A stretch of DNA of 64,000 nt from JAENVU01 sp031422675. Its GTDB lineage: Bacteria > Actinomycetota > Acidimicrobiia > IMCC26256 > JAENVU01. Positions 32,754 through 41,490 of this stretch are shown piece by piece (the first letter of the stretch is position 1; the number at the start of each line of letters is the position of its first letter). The notes under the pieces were generated by a model. It worked only from the letters and a program-made list of their open reading frames with translations, was not told where the DNA came from and did not search any database. The stretch lies in NCBI GenBank assembly GCA_031422675.1, contig JANPMG010000169.1, positions 1 to 64,000 of the forward strand, given 5' to 3'. The position numbers were made by a program, and so were the translations under genes.

Positions 32754-33176
32754 ATGCCGACGATCTTCACTCGAATCATCAATGGCGAACTGCCCGGCCG
32801 CTTCGTCTGGCGCGACGAGCAGTGCGTTGCGTTTCTGTCGATCAACCCACTGCGGCCCGGCCACACCCTGGTCGTGCCGCGTGATGAGATCGACCACTGG
32901 CTCGACCTGCCGGTCGAGGCCAACGCGCATCTCATGCGGGTGGCCCACGCCATCGGAGCCGCGCAGATGGACGCATTCCATCCCGCCCGCGTGGGACTGA
33001 TCATCGCCGGGCTCGAAGTCCCGCACGTGCACCTCCACGTGGTGCCGATCGGACGGGAAGCCGACCTGAACTTCGCCAACGCCGACTCCTCGCCGGCGGC
33101 CGACGAACTGGATGCCACGGCCGAGCAACTCCGCACGGCGCTGCGAGCGCGCGGTGCGAGTGGCGTCGCAGACTGA
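32754..33176 (+). CDS. HIT-family nucleotide-binding protein
   Basis: The 140-residue protein ends its core with the histidine triad VPHVHLHVVP and starts with the family block IFTRIINGELPGRFVW. HIT proteins hydrolyse or transfer nucleoside phosphates such as AMP-lysine or Ap4A. The substrate cannot be derived. It sits between the ECF sigma gene and znuA, to which it is convergent with a one-base gap. Confidence 0.92.
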   Translation: MPTIFTRIINGELPGRFVWRDEQCVAFLSINPLRPGHTLVVPRDEIDHWLDLPVEANAHLMRVAHAIGAAQMDAFHPARVGLIIAGLEVPHVHLHVVPIGREADLNFANADSSPAADELDATAEQLRTALRARGASGVAD

Positions 33177-33177
33177 C

Positions 33178-34044
33178 TCAGCCCCCGCCGTGGCATGCGA
33201 GGGCGCGGCGCAGCGCCGCGAGATTTCGGCGCATGGCGCGGAGATAGTCGTCGAAGGTGCGGGCGTCCACCGGTGACTCGATGGGGTCGAGGACGGCGGT
33301 ACGCACGCCGGCCGCACGCGCCAGGCTGCGCGCCACTCGCGGCGACACTTGGGATTCGGTGAACACCGTCGTGACCCGCTGACGGCGAACGACGTCGATC
33401 AACTCGCCGAGCCGCCGGGGATCGGGCTCCTGGTCCGGCGAGATGCCCACGATCGGGACCGGGCGGAGCTGATACCGCCGTGCCAGCCGACCGAAGGACT
33501 CGTGCGCGGTGACGATCGTGCGGCGCCGGCAGCGACTGAGGCCGCGGCGGTACTCGCGATCCAATCCGACCAACTGTGCATCCAGCCGGCGCGCCCGCGC
33601 GCGAATCCCCGACCGATGATCACGGCGCGCCCGGCTCGCGCCCGCCGCCAGGATGGTCACGACGCGCCGCATCAGCTGGGGGTCCAGCCACACATGGGGG
33701 TCCGAACCCGCGCCGAGTCGGTCCATCATCTCGAGCACCGCGCCGGCGCGCGTCCGTGCGGCCCGTTCGATCGCCGGTTGGAATCCGGCGCCCATCACCA
33801 CCACGAGCCGGGCGTCCAGGATCTGATCCATCTCGGGGGTCGTGACTTCCCGGTCGTGGGGCTCGGCCCCCGGCGGGGTGAGATCGACCACTTCCAGTGC
33901 CGGATCGAGCGCTCGGAGCGTCGCCGCCAGCGGGAAGAACGACGCGACCGCCAGCGACGGGTCGGTCCGGGTGGATCCGGACCCACAGGCGGAGCCGACG
34001 ACGGCCAGCAGCGTCGTCACGATGATCAGCGAGCGGCCGCGCAT
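33178..34044 (-). CDS. znuA: Zinc/manganese ABC transporter, substrate-binding lipoprotein
   Basis: The 288-residue lipoprotein has a signal ending VVGSACGS (lipobox). The metal-site residues of the cluster A-I binding proteins are visible: His in GAEPHDREV, His in DPHVWLDP, His in TAHESFGR and an acidic residue near the end (AVLDP). The His-rich loop of many ZnuA proteins is missing. ATG 34044 is preferred over 34074 because GGAAGGG precedes it and a regulatory box occupies 34056-34070. It is divergent from the ATPase and permease genes. Confidence 0.88.
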   Translation of the reverse strand: MRGRSLIIVTTLLAVVGSACGSGSTRTDPSLAVASFFPLAATLRALDPALEVVDLTPPGAEPHDREVTTPEMDQILDARLVVVMGAGFQPAIERAARTRAGAVLEMMDRLGAGSDPHVWLDPQLMRRVVTILAAGASRARRDHRSGIRARARRLDAQLVGLDREYRRGLSRCRRRTIVTAHESFGRLARRYQLRPVPIVGISPDQEPDPRRLGELIDVVRRQRVTTVFTESQVSPRVARSLARAAGVRTAVLDPIESPVDARTFDDYLRAMRRNLAALRRALACHGGG

Positions 34045-34055
34045 CTCACCCTTCC

Positions 34056-34105
34056 TGGGAATGGTTCTCAACAACGGCTCGAGATACTATTGGGAATCAC
34101 TCTCA
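34056..34105. promoter_or_regulatory. Two Zur-like boxes in the znuA / znuC divergent promoter
   Basis: TGGGAATGGTTCTCA (34056-34070) and TGGGAATCACTCTCA (34091-34105) share TGGGAATNNNTCTCA and are 35 bases apart. The first is near-palindromic (TGGGAA/TTCTCA). They lie between divergent metal-transport genes, one before each start, as expected for a Fur/Zur repressor. The consensus assignment is by resemblance only. Confidence 0.6.
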
Positions 34106-34119
34106 GTACGCCATCGCCG

Positions 34120-34857
34120 GTGCTCGTCGCCCGTGGTCTCTCGTTCGCGTATGACCACGACTCCGTCCTGCGCGACGTCAGCCTGGCGCTTGCCCCGGGC
34201 GAGTTCGTGGCGCTCGTCGGTCCGAACGGCTCGGGCAAGTCCACCTTGCTGCGGCTGCTGCTCGGACGGCTCCGACCCGGCGCCGGGTCCGTAGAGATGT
34301 TCGGCGGCCCTCCCGATCGTCTGGTGGAGCCCGGCCGGCTGGGATACGTCCCTCAACGCGGCCGGCTCACTCCGGAGCTGCCCACCACCGTGCGCGAAGT
34401 CGTCGCCGGCGGTCGGCTGTCGCGCCGCCCGTGGTGGCGCCGACCGACCGCAGTGGACCGTGCGGCGGTCGACCACGCGCTCGGCGCCGTCGCCCTCACC
34501 GAACTCGCGGATCGGCTCGTCACCGAACTCTCCGGCGGCCAACAGCAGCGCGCCCTCATCGCGCGGGCGCTGGTCTCGGACCCCGAACTGTTGATCCTGG
34601 ACGAGCCGGTCGCCGGCGTCGACGCCGAATCCCAGCGGTTGTTCCGCGACTCGTTGGTGCACCTCGTCGCCCACCATCACACCACGGTCCTGCTCGTCTC
34701 CCACGAACTCGGTGCGGTCGCGGACGACCTCGATCGGGTCATCGTGCTGAAACAGGAGGTGTTGTTCGACGGCGCCCCGGCCGATCTCGCGGCGCGCGGT
34801 GTGAGCCTGGGTATCCACGCGCAGGACCTGCCCCTCTGGCTCGAGGACCTCGGATGA
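34120..34857 (+). CDS. znuC: Zinc/manganese ABC transporter, ATP-binding protein
   Basis: ABC ATPase with Walker A GPNGSGKSTLLRLLLGRL, a Q-loop in YVPQRGRL, signature LSGGQQQRALIARAL, Walker B LLILDEPVAGVD and the H-loop in LLVSHEL. GTG 34120 is taken as start because ATPases of this group begin close to ARGLSFAY. A TTG at 34090 in the same frame would put the second Zur-like box inside the gene. It overlaps the permease gene as ATGA. Confidence 0.9.
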   Translation: MLVARGLSFAYDHDSVLRDVSLALAPGEFVALVGPNGSGKSTLLRLLLGRLRPGAGSVEMFGGPPDRLVEPGRLGYVPQRGRLTPELPTTVREVVAGGRLSRRPWWRRPTAVDRAAVDHALGAVALTELADRLVTELSGGQQQRALIARALVSDPELLILDEPVAGVDAESQRLFRDSLVHLVAHHHTTVLLVSHELGAVADDLDRVIVLKQEVLFDGAPADLAARGVSLGIHAQDLPLWLEDLG

Positions 34858-35696
34858 TCCTCGACCTCCCCTGGCCGTTCGAACGCGAGTACATGCAGCT
34901 CGCGTTGGCGATCGGCGTGATCGTCGGCGCGTGTGCACCCCTGGTCGGAACCTTCCTCGTGGACAAGCACCTCTCGCTCATGGGCGACGGCATCGGCCAT
35001 CTCGCGTTCGCCGGGGTGGCGGGCGGCCTCTTGTTGTCCGTCTCCCCGATCTGGACCGCGCTCGTCGTGGCGGTGATCGGGGCGCTCGCCGTCGAACTGT
35101 TGCGGACGCGCGGGCGAACAACGGGCGATCTCGCGCTCGCGCTGTTCTTCTACGGCGGCATCGCCGGCGGCGCGGTACTGGCGAGTCGCGCCGCCACCGA
35201 GGGGATCACCGTCAACGTGGTGCCGTACCTCTTCGGTTCGATTCTCACGGTGACCCCCGCCGACCTCGCCATGGTGGCCGGTATCGGCATCATCATCCTG
35301 GGCTCGGTCGCAGTCGCGCACCGGGCGTGGTTCACCATCGGCCTGGACGAGGAATCGGCGCGGGTCATGGGGCTTCCGGTGACTGCCCTGAATGCGTTGC
35401 TCGCGGTCCTCACCGCGGTGACGATCGTCGCCGCCACTCGCATCGTCGGTCTGCTCCTCGTCGCCGCGCTCATGGTCCTGCCAGTGGCCTCGGCCCGCGT
35501 GATCGCCCGGTCCCAACGCCACACGCTCGTCATCGCATCGCTGATCGGAATCCTCTCAGTCGTGATCGGGCTCGGCGCGGCGCGGGTGTGGGGGCTCGCG
35601 CCGGGCGGGACGATCGTGCTCGTGTGCGCCACGATCTTCGCGTGCGTCTCGATCGCGCGCGGTGCCAGTCACAGCATCCCGAGCGGACACCACTGA
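34854..35696 (+). CDS. znuB: Zinc/manganese ABC transporter, permease
   Basis: The 280-residue protein has about eight helices and belongs to the ABC-3 permease family (ZnuB/MntB/TroC type). It starts WPFEREYMQLALAIGVIVG, with SLMGDGIGHLAFAGVAGG and VVAATRIVGLLLVAALMVLP as family blocks. It translates through an ATGA overlap with the ATPase gene. With the divergent binding protein it forms a complete importer for zinc or manganese. Confidence 0.92.
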   Translation: MILDLPWPFEREYMQLALAIGVIVGACAPLVGTFLVDKHLSLMGDGIGHLAFAGVAGGLLLSVSPIWTALVVAVIGALAVELLRTRGRTTGDLALALFFYGGIAGGAVLASRAATEGITVNVVPYLFGSILTVTPADLAMVAGIGIIILGSVAVAHRAWFTIGLDEESARVMGLPVTALNALLAVLTAVTIVAATRIVGLLLVAALMVLPVASARVIARSQRHTLVIASLIGILSVVIGLGAARVWGLAPGGTIVLVCATIFACVSIARGASHSIPSGHH

Positions 35697-35748
35697 CCGT
35701 CGGAGTGGGTCCGAACCCGCCTGCCGCGCGCCGCGGTAGCTTCAGACG

Positions 35749-36537
35749 ATGACCGTCGCTCCGGCTCGCCTCGCCGGTGAACGTGCGATCGTGACCGGAT
35801 CCACGGCCGGGATCGGCGCGGCGATCGCGCGCCGCTTCGGTGCGGAGGGCGCGGCGGTAGTCATCACCGGGCGCGATCGCACTCGCGCCGATGCCGTCGC
35901 TGATGCCGTCTCTGCCGCGGGTGGGCGAGCGCATGTGGTGCTTGCGGACCTGAACGACGAATCGGAATGCAGCCGGCTCGTCGAGAAAGCCGCTGCGCTC
36001 CTGGGCGGGATCACGGTGCTGGTGAACAACGCCGTCTCCGACCCGGTGGACCCCATCGACGGTCGGGTCGGCGAGCTCACGACTGCGGCGTGGGAGGCCA
36101 CCGTGCGAGTGAACATCACCGCGCCGATGTGGCTGACCCGGGCGGCGATTCCCCACATGATCGCGGCCGGTCATGGTTCGATCGTCAACATCTCGAGCCG
36201 CCAGGCCGAGCGCGCCAGCAGTGGGCACGCCGCCTACATCGCCAGCAAGGCCGCGCTCAACGGCTTCACTCGGGCCGTGGCGGTTGACCACGCGGCCGAT
36301 CACATCCGGTGCAACACCATCAGCCCGGGCTACATCCTCCACGCGCGCCGAGACCACGGGATCACGGCCGAGCGGCGCGCCCAGCTGGAGGCGATGCATC
36401 TCACCCGCCTCGGCGAGCCGGACGACGTCGCGCACGCCGCGGTCTATCTGGCGAGTCCCGAGAGCGCGTTCCTCACCGGCGCGAATATCCCGCTCGACGG
36501 CGGCGGCAGCATCGCGCGCGGCGCGATCCTCGGTTAG
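35749..36537 (+). CDS. Short-chain dehydrogenase/reductase (SDR)
   Basis: Classical SDR of 262 residues: the NAD(P) motif TGSTAGIGAAIARRFG, the NNA motif in VLVNNAVSD, the catalytic Tyr-x3-Lys in YIASKAALNGF, and the C-terminal GGGS. A serine of the triad is in ISSRQAE. The substrate is unknown. It converges with a second SDR over a one-base gap, and a third follows, but the three are on alternating strands and are not one operon. Confidence 0.9.
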   Translation: MTVAPARLAGERAIVTGSTAGIGAAIARRFGAEGAAVVITGRDRTRADAVADAVSAAGGRAHVVLADLNDESECSRLVEKAAALLGGITVLVNNAVSDPVDPIDGRVGELTTAAWEATVRVNITAPMWLTRAAIPHMIAAGHGSIVNISSRQAERASSGHAAYIASKAALNGFTRAVAVDHAADHIRCNTISPGYILHARRDHGITAERRAQLEAMHLTRLGEPDDVAHAAVYLASPESAFLTGANIPLDGGGSIARGAILG

Positions 36538-37344
36538 TCACGCCCACATGAAGGCGCCGCCGTCGGCCATGAAGGTCTGGCCGGTGAGATACCGGCAACC
36601 GTCGGAACACAGGAACCACGCCAACGGTCCGATGTCGGTCTCCGGATCACCCTGGCGCTGCATCGGACAGTTCTCCACGAAGGTTCGGTAGCCCTCGCTC
36701 TGCTTGGCCGCGTCGCCGTGGTGGTCGGCCGCGGCCGGTGCGATGCAGTTCACCACGATCCCGTCCGCCGCCCACTCGCGCGCCGCGGTACGCGTCAGCG
36801 CGCGCACCGCTTCCTTTGACGCGTTGTACGCACCGAAGCCGCGCCCGCCGGTGATCCCCATCGACGACGCGAAGTTGACGATCCGACCCCACCCCTGCGC
36901 GGCCATCGCGGGGTACACCGCCTGCATCGCCGCGAGCGTCCCGCCGACGCCGGACCGGTAGAACACGTCGAGATCGTCGGGACTCACCGTGGCCATGGGC
37001 GCCATCGGTCGGAACGTCTGCGCGTTGTTGACCAAGCCGTCGACGCGGCCGAAGCGCGCCACCGCGGCGGCCACCATCGCGTCGATCTCCTCGCGCACCA
37101 TGATGTTGGTCCGTACTCCGAGCGCCTCCACACCGAGATCGCGCAACTCGGACATTGCGGCGGCGAGCAGATCCGGTTTCCACTCCGCCGCCACGATCTT
37201 CGCCCCGCCCAACCCGAGATGGCGGGCGATCCCGAGACCGATCCCGCGCCCGGATCCGGTCACGATCACCACCTTGCCCGCGACCGTGTGCATCTCGGCC
37301 GTGTGCGTTGCGGCCGTGTGCGTTGCGGCCGTCCGCTCGTCCAT
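36538..37344 (-). CDS. Short-chain dehydrogenase/reductase with repeat-derived N-terminus
   Basis: SDR of 268 residues: TGSGRGIGLGIARHLG, VNNAQ, catalytic YNASKEAVRAL, and a GG-containing end. The first ~20 residues (ERTAATHTAATHTAEMHT) come from a 15-base tandem repeat and are not part of the fold. ATG 37344 has GGGAGGG upstream; ATG 37293 would give a protein without the repeat but lacks a ribosome site. Neighbouring SDRs suggest a catabolic role, substrate unknown. Confidence 0.88.
   Translation of the reverse strand: MDERTAATHTAATHTAEMHTVAGKVVIVTGSGRGIGLGIARHLGLGGAKIVAAEWKPDLLAAAMSELRDLGVEALGVRTNIMVREEIDAMVAAAVARFGRVDGLVNNAQTFRPMAPMATVSPDDLDVFYRSGVGGTLAAMQAVYPAMAAQGWGRIVNFASSMGITGGRGFGAYNASKEAVRALTRTAAREWAADGIVVNCIAPAAADHHGDAAKQSEGYRTFVENCPMQRQGDPETDIGPLAWFLCSDGCRYLTGQTFMADGGAFMWA
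37286..37330. repeat. 15-bp tandem repeat in the SDR N-terminus
   Basis: Three units, GTGTGCATCTCGGCC (37286-37300) and twice GTGTGCGTTGCGGCC (37301-37315, 37316-37330), encode an Ala-Ala-Thr-His-Thr motif on the minus strand. Confidence 0.85.
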
Positions 37345-37398
37345 GCCGGTCCCTCCCGATCTGGTGGTGCACGGTAACGCCCCGATACCGTCGGCCGG

Positions 37399-38172
37399 AT
37401 GGACGCTCGGCTCGAGGATCACGTCGTACTCATCACCGGTGGCGGCAGCGGCATCGGGCGCGCCACTGCGCTCGAGGTCGCGGCGCGGGGTGGCATCCCG
37501 GCCATCCTCGATCGGGACGCGGCCGGAGTGGCCGAGACCGCGGCGCGCGTGAGTGCGGCGGGCGGCCGATCCCTCGAGCTGCCCGGTGACGTTGCCGACG
37601 AAGCCACCATGCGGGACGCGGTGGCGCGCACCACGGGCGAGTTCGGTCGGCTGGACGGCGTCGTCACCGCCGCCGGAATATTCGACGGACCGGACCTCCA
37701 GCCCCTCGCCGACGTCACCCTCGAAACCTTCAACCGCGTCCTGAGCATCAACCTCACCGGCACGTTCCTTGCGATCAAGTACGCGGTCCCGCACCTCGAG
37801 CGCGCCGGCGGCACCGCCCGAACGAGCGTGGTGACGATTGCGTCGACCGCCGCGCTCCGGGGCCACGGTTACGGATCGGGTTACACCGCGAGCAAGGGTG
37901 GGGTGGCTGCGCTGACCAAGCTCGTGGCCGTGCAGTACGGACCCCGTGGGATCCGCGCCAACTGCATCTGTCCCGGTGCGGTGGACACGCCGATGACGAA
38001 CGGGGTCTGGGACAACGAGGACTCGCGCGCTCGGATGAAGCGCGCCATCCCGCTCGGCGTGGTTGCGCAACCCGAGGAGATCGCGTCCGTGGCGGGCTTT
38101 CTCCTCTCCGCCGATGCGCACCACGTCACCGGTCAGGTGATGGCGGTCGACGGCGGCAGCACCGTCATGTGA
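37399..38172 (+). CDS. Short-chain dehydrogenase/reductase (SDR)
   Basis: 257-residue SDR with TGGGSGIGRATALEVAARG, VTAAGIFDG (variant of NNAG), active-site YTASKGGVAALTK and CPGAVDTPM. It is divergent from the preceding SDR with only 54 bases between starts, so they may share a control region. The gene is followed by the MMSDH gene on the other strand. Substrate unknown. Confidence 0.9.
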   Translation: MDARLEDHVVLITGGGSGIGRATALEVAARGGIPAILDRDAAGVAETAARVSAAGGRSLELPGDVADEATMRDAVARTTGEFGRLDGVVTAAGIFDGPDLQPLADVTLETFNRVLSINLTGTFLAIKYAVPHLERAGGTARTSVVTIASTAALRGHGYGSGYTASKGGVAALTKLVAVQYGPRGIRANCICPGAVDTPMTNGVWDNEDSRARMKRAIPLGVVAQPEEIASVAGFLLSADAHHVTGQVMAVDGGSTVM

Positions 38173-38205
38173 CCGACCGCGCGGCGTGCGGGTCAGCCCC
38201 ACCGA

Positions 38206-39696
38206 TCAGGTGGTGCGCGGGAATCCGAGATCGGGACCGCGGGTCGCCGGGTCGCCCCACCGGGTCGTGACCACCTTGGCACGGGTGTAGAAGTGCACAC
38301 CGTCGGGGCCGTGGACGTGCGTGTCGCCGAAGAGGCTCTGCTTCCAGCCACCAAACGAGTAGTAGGCCATCGGGACGGGGATCGGGACGTTCACCCCGAC
38401 CATCCCGGCGTCGACCTCGTGCTCGAAGCGGCGCGCGGCGGCGCCGTCGCGGGTGAAGATCGCGGCGCCGTTCGCGTACGGGTTCGCCGAGATCAGTGCG
38501 GCGGCTTCGTCGTAGGTCTCCACGCGCACCACGCACAGCACCGGGCCGAAGATCTCGTCGGTGTAGATCGTCATCTCCGGCGTGACCCGATCGAACAGGC
38601 ACGGCCCGAGAAAGAACCCGGGAGCCGCAACCAGATCCCGACCGTCGACCACCAGCTCCGCGCCGGCGGTGCGCCCCGCCTCCACGTACGCGCCGACGCG
38701 ATCGCGGTGCGCCGCGGTGACTAGAGGACCCATCTCGGCATCCTCGTCGGAACTCGCGCCCACGCGGATCGCACGAGTGCGGACCGCGATCGCGTCCACC
38801 AGCTCGTCGGCGACCCGGCCGACCGCGACCACGACCGAGATGGCCATGCACCGCTCACCCGCCGACCCGTAGCCGGCACTCACCGCCGCGTCGGCGGCCG
38901 CGGCGATGTCCGCGTCGGGGAGGACGACCATGTGGTTCTTCGCCCCGCCCAACGCCTGCACCCGCTTCCCGTGCGCGGCGCCATTCTCGTAGACGTACTG
39001 CGCAATCGGCGTGGACCCCACGAAGCTGAGCGCCCGCACCGACGGGTGCGCGATCAAGCCGTCGACCGCTTCTTTGTCGCCGTGCAGGACACTGAACACG
39101 CCGTCGGGGAGTCCGGCGTCGCGCCAGAGCTCGGCCACCAACATCGACGCCGACGGATCGCGCTCGCTCGGCTTGAGGATGAACGCGTTACCGCACGCGA
39201 TGGCCACCGGATACATCCACATCGGGACCATCGCGGGGAAGTTGAACGGAGTGATGCCCGCGACGACACCGAGCGGCTGGCGGATCGAGTGCACATCCGT
39301 TCCCGTCGACACGGACTCGGAGTATCCGCCCTTCAGCAAGTGGGGAATCCCGCACGCGAACTCGACGACCTCCTGACCGCGCGCCACTTCACCGAGTGCA
39401 TCCGAGACGACCTTGCCGTGCTCGGCGCTGATCGCCCGGGCCAGGTCGAGCTTGCGCTGTTCGAGGCGCTCGCGGAACGAGAACAGGATCGACACCCGGC
39501 GACTCAGCGAGGTCTCGCCCCACTCGGCCGCCGCACGCGTGGCGCCGGCCACCGCCGCCTCCAACTCGTCCGGACCTGCCAGCATCACCTGGTTGGCCAC
39601 CGTGCCGGTGGTCGGGGCGTACACGTCGGCGGTGCGAGCGGGAGTGCCGCTCCACTGCTTGCCGTCGATCCAGTGCGGAATCGGACTCATGCTCAC
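38206..39696 (-). CDS. mmsA: Methylmalonate/malonate-semialdehyde dehydrogenase (CoA-acylating)
   Basis: Aldehyde dehydrogenase of 496 residues with IDGKQW near the N-terminus, GITPFNFPAMVPMWMYP, GGAKNHMVVLPDAD and the active-site SAGERCMAISV typical of MMSDH. It oxidises (methyl)malonate semialdehyde to propionyl- or acetyl-CoA. It is the last gene of the pot operon, 17 bases after potC, so it probably removes malonate semialdehyde made from beta-alanine, a spermidine/propanediamine breakdown product. That link is inference; valine or inositol catabolism are alternatives. Confidence 0.9.
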   Translation of the reverse strand: MSMSPIPHWIDGKQWSGTPARTADVYAPTTGTVANQVMLAGPDELEAAVAGATRAAAEWGETSLSRRVSILFSFRERLEQRKLDLARAISAEHGKVVSDALGEVARGQEVVEFACGIPHLLKGGYSESVSTGTDVHSIRQPLGVVAGITPFNFPAMVPMWMYPVAIACGNAFILKPSERDPSASMLVAELWRDAGLPDGVFSVLHGDKEAVDGLIAHPSVRALSFVGSTPIAQYVYENGAAHGKRVQALGGAKNHMVVLPDADIAAAADAAVSAGYGSAGERCMAISVVVAVGRVADELVDAIAVRTRAIRVGASSDEDAEMGPLVTAAHRDRVGAYVEAGRTAGAELVVDGRDLVAAPGFFLGPCLFDRVTPEMTIYTDEIFGPVLCVVRVETYDEAAALISANPYANGAAIFTRDGAAARRFEHEVDAGMVGVNVPIPVPMAYYSFGGWKQSLFGDTHVHGPDGVHFYTRAKVVTTRWGDPATRGPDLGFPRTT

Positions 39697-39712
39697 TCCT
39701 CGGGGTCGCGCA

Positions 39713-40591
39713 TCAGAGTCCCAAGCGCCGTTGGCGCCGTTGGCCGAGCCCGGTGGCGAGCGCCATCACTCCGATGCTGGCGAACAGGATCATCGATGCG
39801 AGCACATTGATCTGGGGTGGTGTGGCAGACCGGCTCTGGCCGAAGATCCGCACCGGGAACGTGGTCGTGTCCGGACCCGACACGAAGTACGTGATGATGA
39901 AATCGTCGATCGACAGCGCGAAGGAAAGCAGGAAGGCGGCCAAGATCCCCGGCATGATGAGGGGCAACGTCACCCGGATGAACGTGCGCGCCGGGGTCGC
40001 GCCGAGATCCATCGCCGCGTCTTCGAGCGACCAGTCGAACCCGCGAATCCGCGCCTTGACCGTCATCGCCACGTAGCTCAGACAGAACATGATGTGCGCG
40101 ATCAGAATGGTGGCGAAACCCAGCGAGAACTGACGGTTGAACGAGATCAAGTGGGGTTCGAGGAACAGCGTCAAGAGCGACGCGCCGAGGACGATCTCGG
40201 GCGTGGTGAGCGGGATCACCACCAGGAAGTTGACGAGCCCACTGGCCCGGAAGCGGTAGCGGACTAGGGCGATCGCCATGAACGTGCCGAGGACGGTGGC
40301 GATCAGCGACGCGAGGAACGCGATCTCGAGGCTCAGGATGAGCGCGTCGACCAGCGCCGAATCGGCGAAGGGATTCATCCAGTTGTCGAGGGTGAAGCCC
40401 TGCCACACCGCATTGAACTTCCCCTTCGGTGCATTGAAGCTGAACGCCACGATGACGAAGATCGGTACGAAGAGATAGAGCAGCGACAGGCCCGCCACCA
40501 CATTGATGCCCGCCCGGCCGATCCGACCACCCTTCGACATCACCGTGCCCGCCAGCTCCGGCCGCCCGCTCCGCCGCGTGGGCGCGCTCAC
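39713..40591 (-). CDS. potC: Polyamine-type ABC transporter permease
   Basis: The 292-residue protein has six helices and the inner-membrane permease EAA loop (DLGATPARTFIRVTLPLIMPG). The N-terminus matches PotC (LSLLYLFVPIFVIVAFSFN). It starts at GTG 40591, overlapping potB as GTGA. It pairs with PotB for uptake of spermidine/putrescine-like compounds. Confidence 0.9.
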   Translation of the reverse strand: MSAPTRRSGRPELAGTVMSKGGRIGRAGINVVAGLSLLYLFVPIFVIVAFSFNAPKGKFNAVWQGFTLDNWMNPFADSALVDALILSLEIAFLASLIATVLGTFMAIALVRYRFRASGLVNFLVVIPLTTPEIVLGASLLTLFLEPHLISFNRQFSLGFATILIAHIMFCLSYVAMTVKARIRGFDWSLEDAAMDLGATPARTFIRVTLPLIMPGILAAFLLSFALSIDDFIITYFVSGPDTTTFPVRIFGQSRSATPPQINVLASMILFASIGVMALATGLGQRRQRRLGL

Positions 40592-41487
40592 GCGATGTCC
40601 TCGGTGCCGAGGACGCGGGCGTAGCCGATCACGATGACCATGACGATGGCCATGAACACGAAGGACAACGCGGCGGCGACCGGGTAGTCGACCTGGACGA
40701 GGAACTGGTTCTGGACCACGTTGCCGATCATGGAGGTGCGCGAGTTCCCCAAGTAGTAGGCGTTGACGAAGTCCCCCGCCGCCGGGATGAAGACGAGCAG
40801 GCTCCCCGCGAACACACCCGGCAGCGACAACGGAACCACCACCTTGCGAAAGGCCCGCCAGGTGTTCGAGTACAGGTCGCGTGCGGCGTCGACCAGCCGG
40901 GGATCGATCTTCTCGAGCGCCACGTAGATGGGCAGCACCATGAAGGGCAGGAAGTTGTAGGTGAGTCCGCCGATCACCGCGAACTCGGTCCGGAGCAGGG
41001 TGTCGCTCGTGCTCAGCAACCCGATATCGCGCAGGAACCCGACCACGGTGCCCTGATCGCCCAGGATCGTCCTCCACGCGAGCGTCCGGATCAGAAAGTT
41101 CGTGAAGAACGGCACCACCACCAGGCCCAGGAGCAGGTTCTTGAATCGTCCGCCCCGGAACGCGATCACGTACGCCAGGGGGTACGCGATCACGAGCGCC
41201 AGCAGTGTGGCCAGCGCGGCGTACAGGAACGAACGGCCGAACTGACCGCCGTACGACGAGAACGCGCGATCGAAGTTGCTCCACTGCCAGTCGAACACCG
41301 GATCCGCGAATCGACTCGGGCGCGAGGACAACGCCATCCGACCCAAGGTGTAGAGCGGGAAGAAGAAGAAGGCGGCGAGGAACACCAAACCGGGTCCGAG
41401 CAAGAACCAGGGCGCGCGACGCGCGCGCGTACGGCCCTCGTCGTCCCGTTCGAGCGCGGAACTCCTGGCGGTCGAGCGCTCGGGCAC
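40588..41487 (-). CDS. potB: Polyamine-type ABC transporter permease
   Basis: The 299-residue permease has six helices, with FLLGPGLVFLAAFFFFPLY at the start and the EAA loop DLYSNTWRAFRKVVVPLSLPG. It belongs to the PotB/PotH group. It follows potD by three bases and overlaps potC by four. Confidence 0.9.
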   Translation of the reverse strand: MPERSTARSSALERDDEGRTRARRAPWFLLGPGLVFLAAFFFFPLYTLGRMALSSRPSRFADPVFDWQWSNFDRAFSSYGGQFGRSFLYAALATLLALVIAYPLAYVIAFRGGRFKNLLLGLVVVPFFTNFLIRTLAWRTILGDQGTVVGFLRDIGLLSTSDTLLRTEFAVIGGLTYNFLPFMVLPIYVALEKIDPRLVDAARDLYSNTWRAFRKVVVPLSLPGVFAGSLLVFIPAAGDFVNAYYLGNSRTSMIGNVVQNQFLVQVDYPVAAALSFVFMAIVMVIVIGYARVLGTEDIA

Positions 41488-41490
41488 GGG

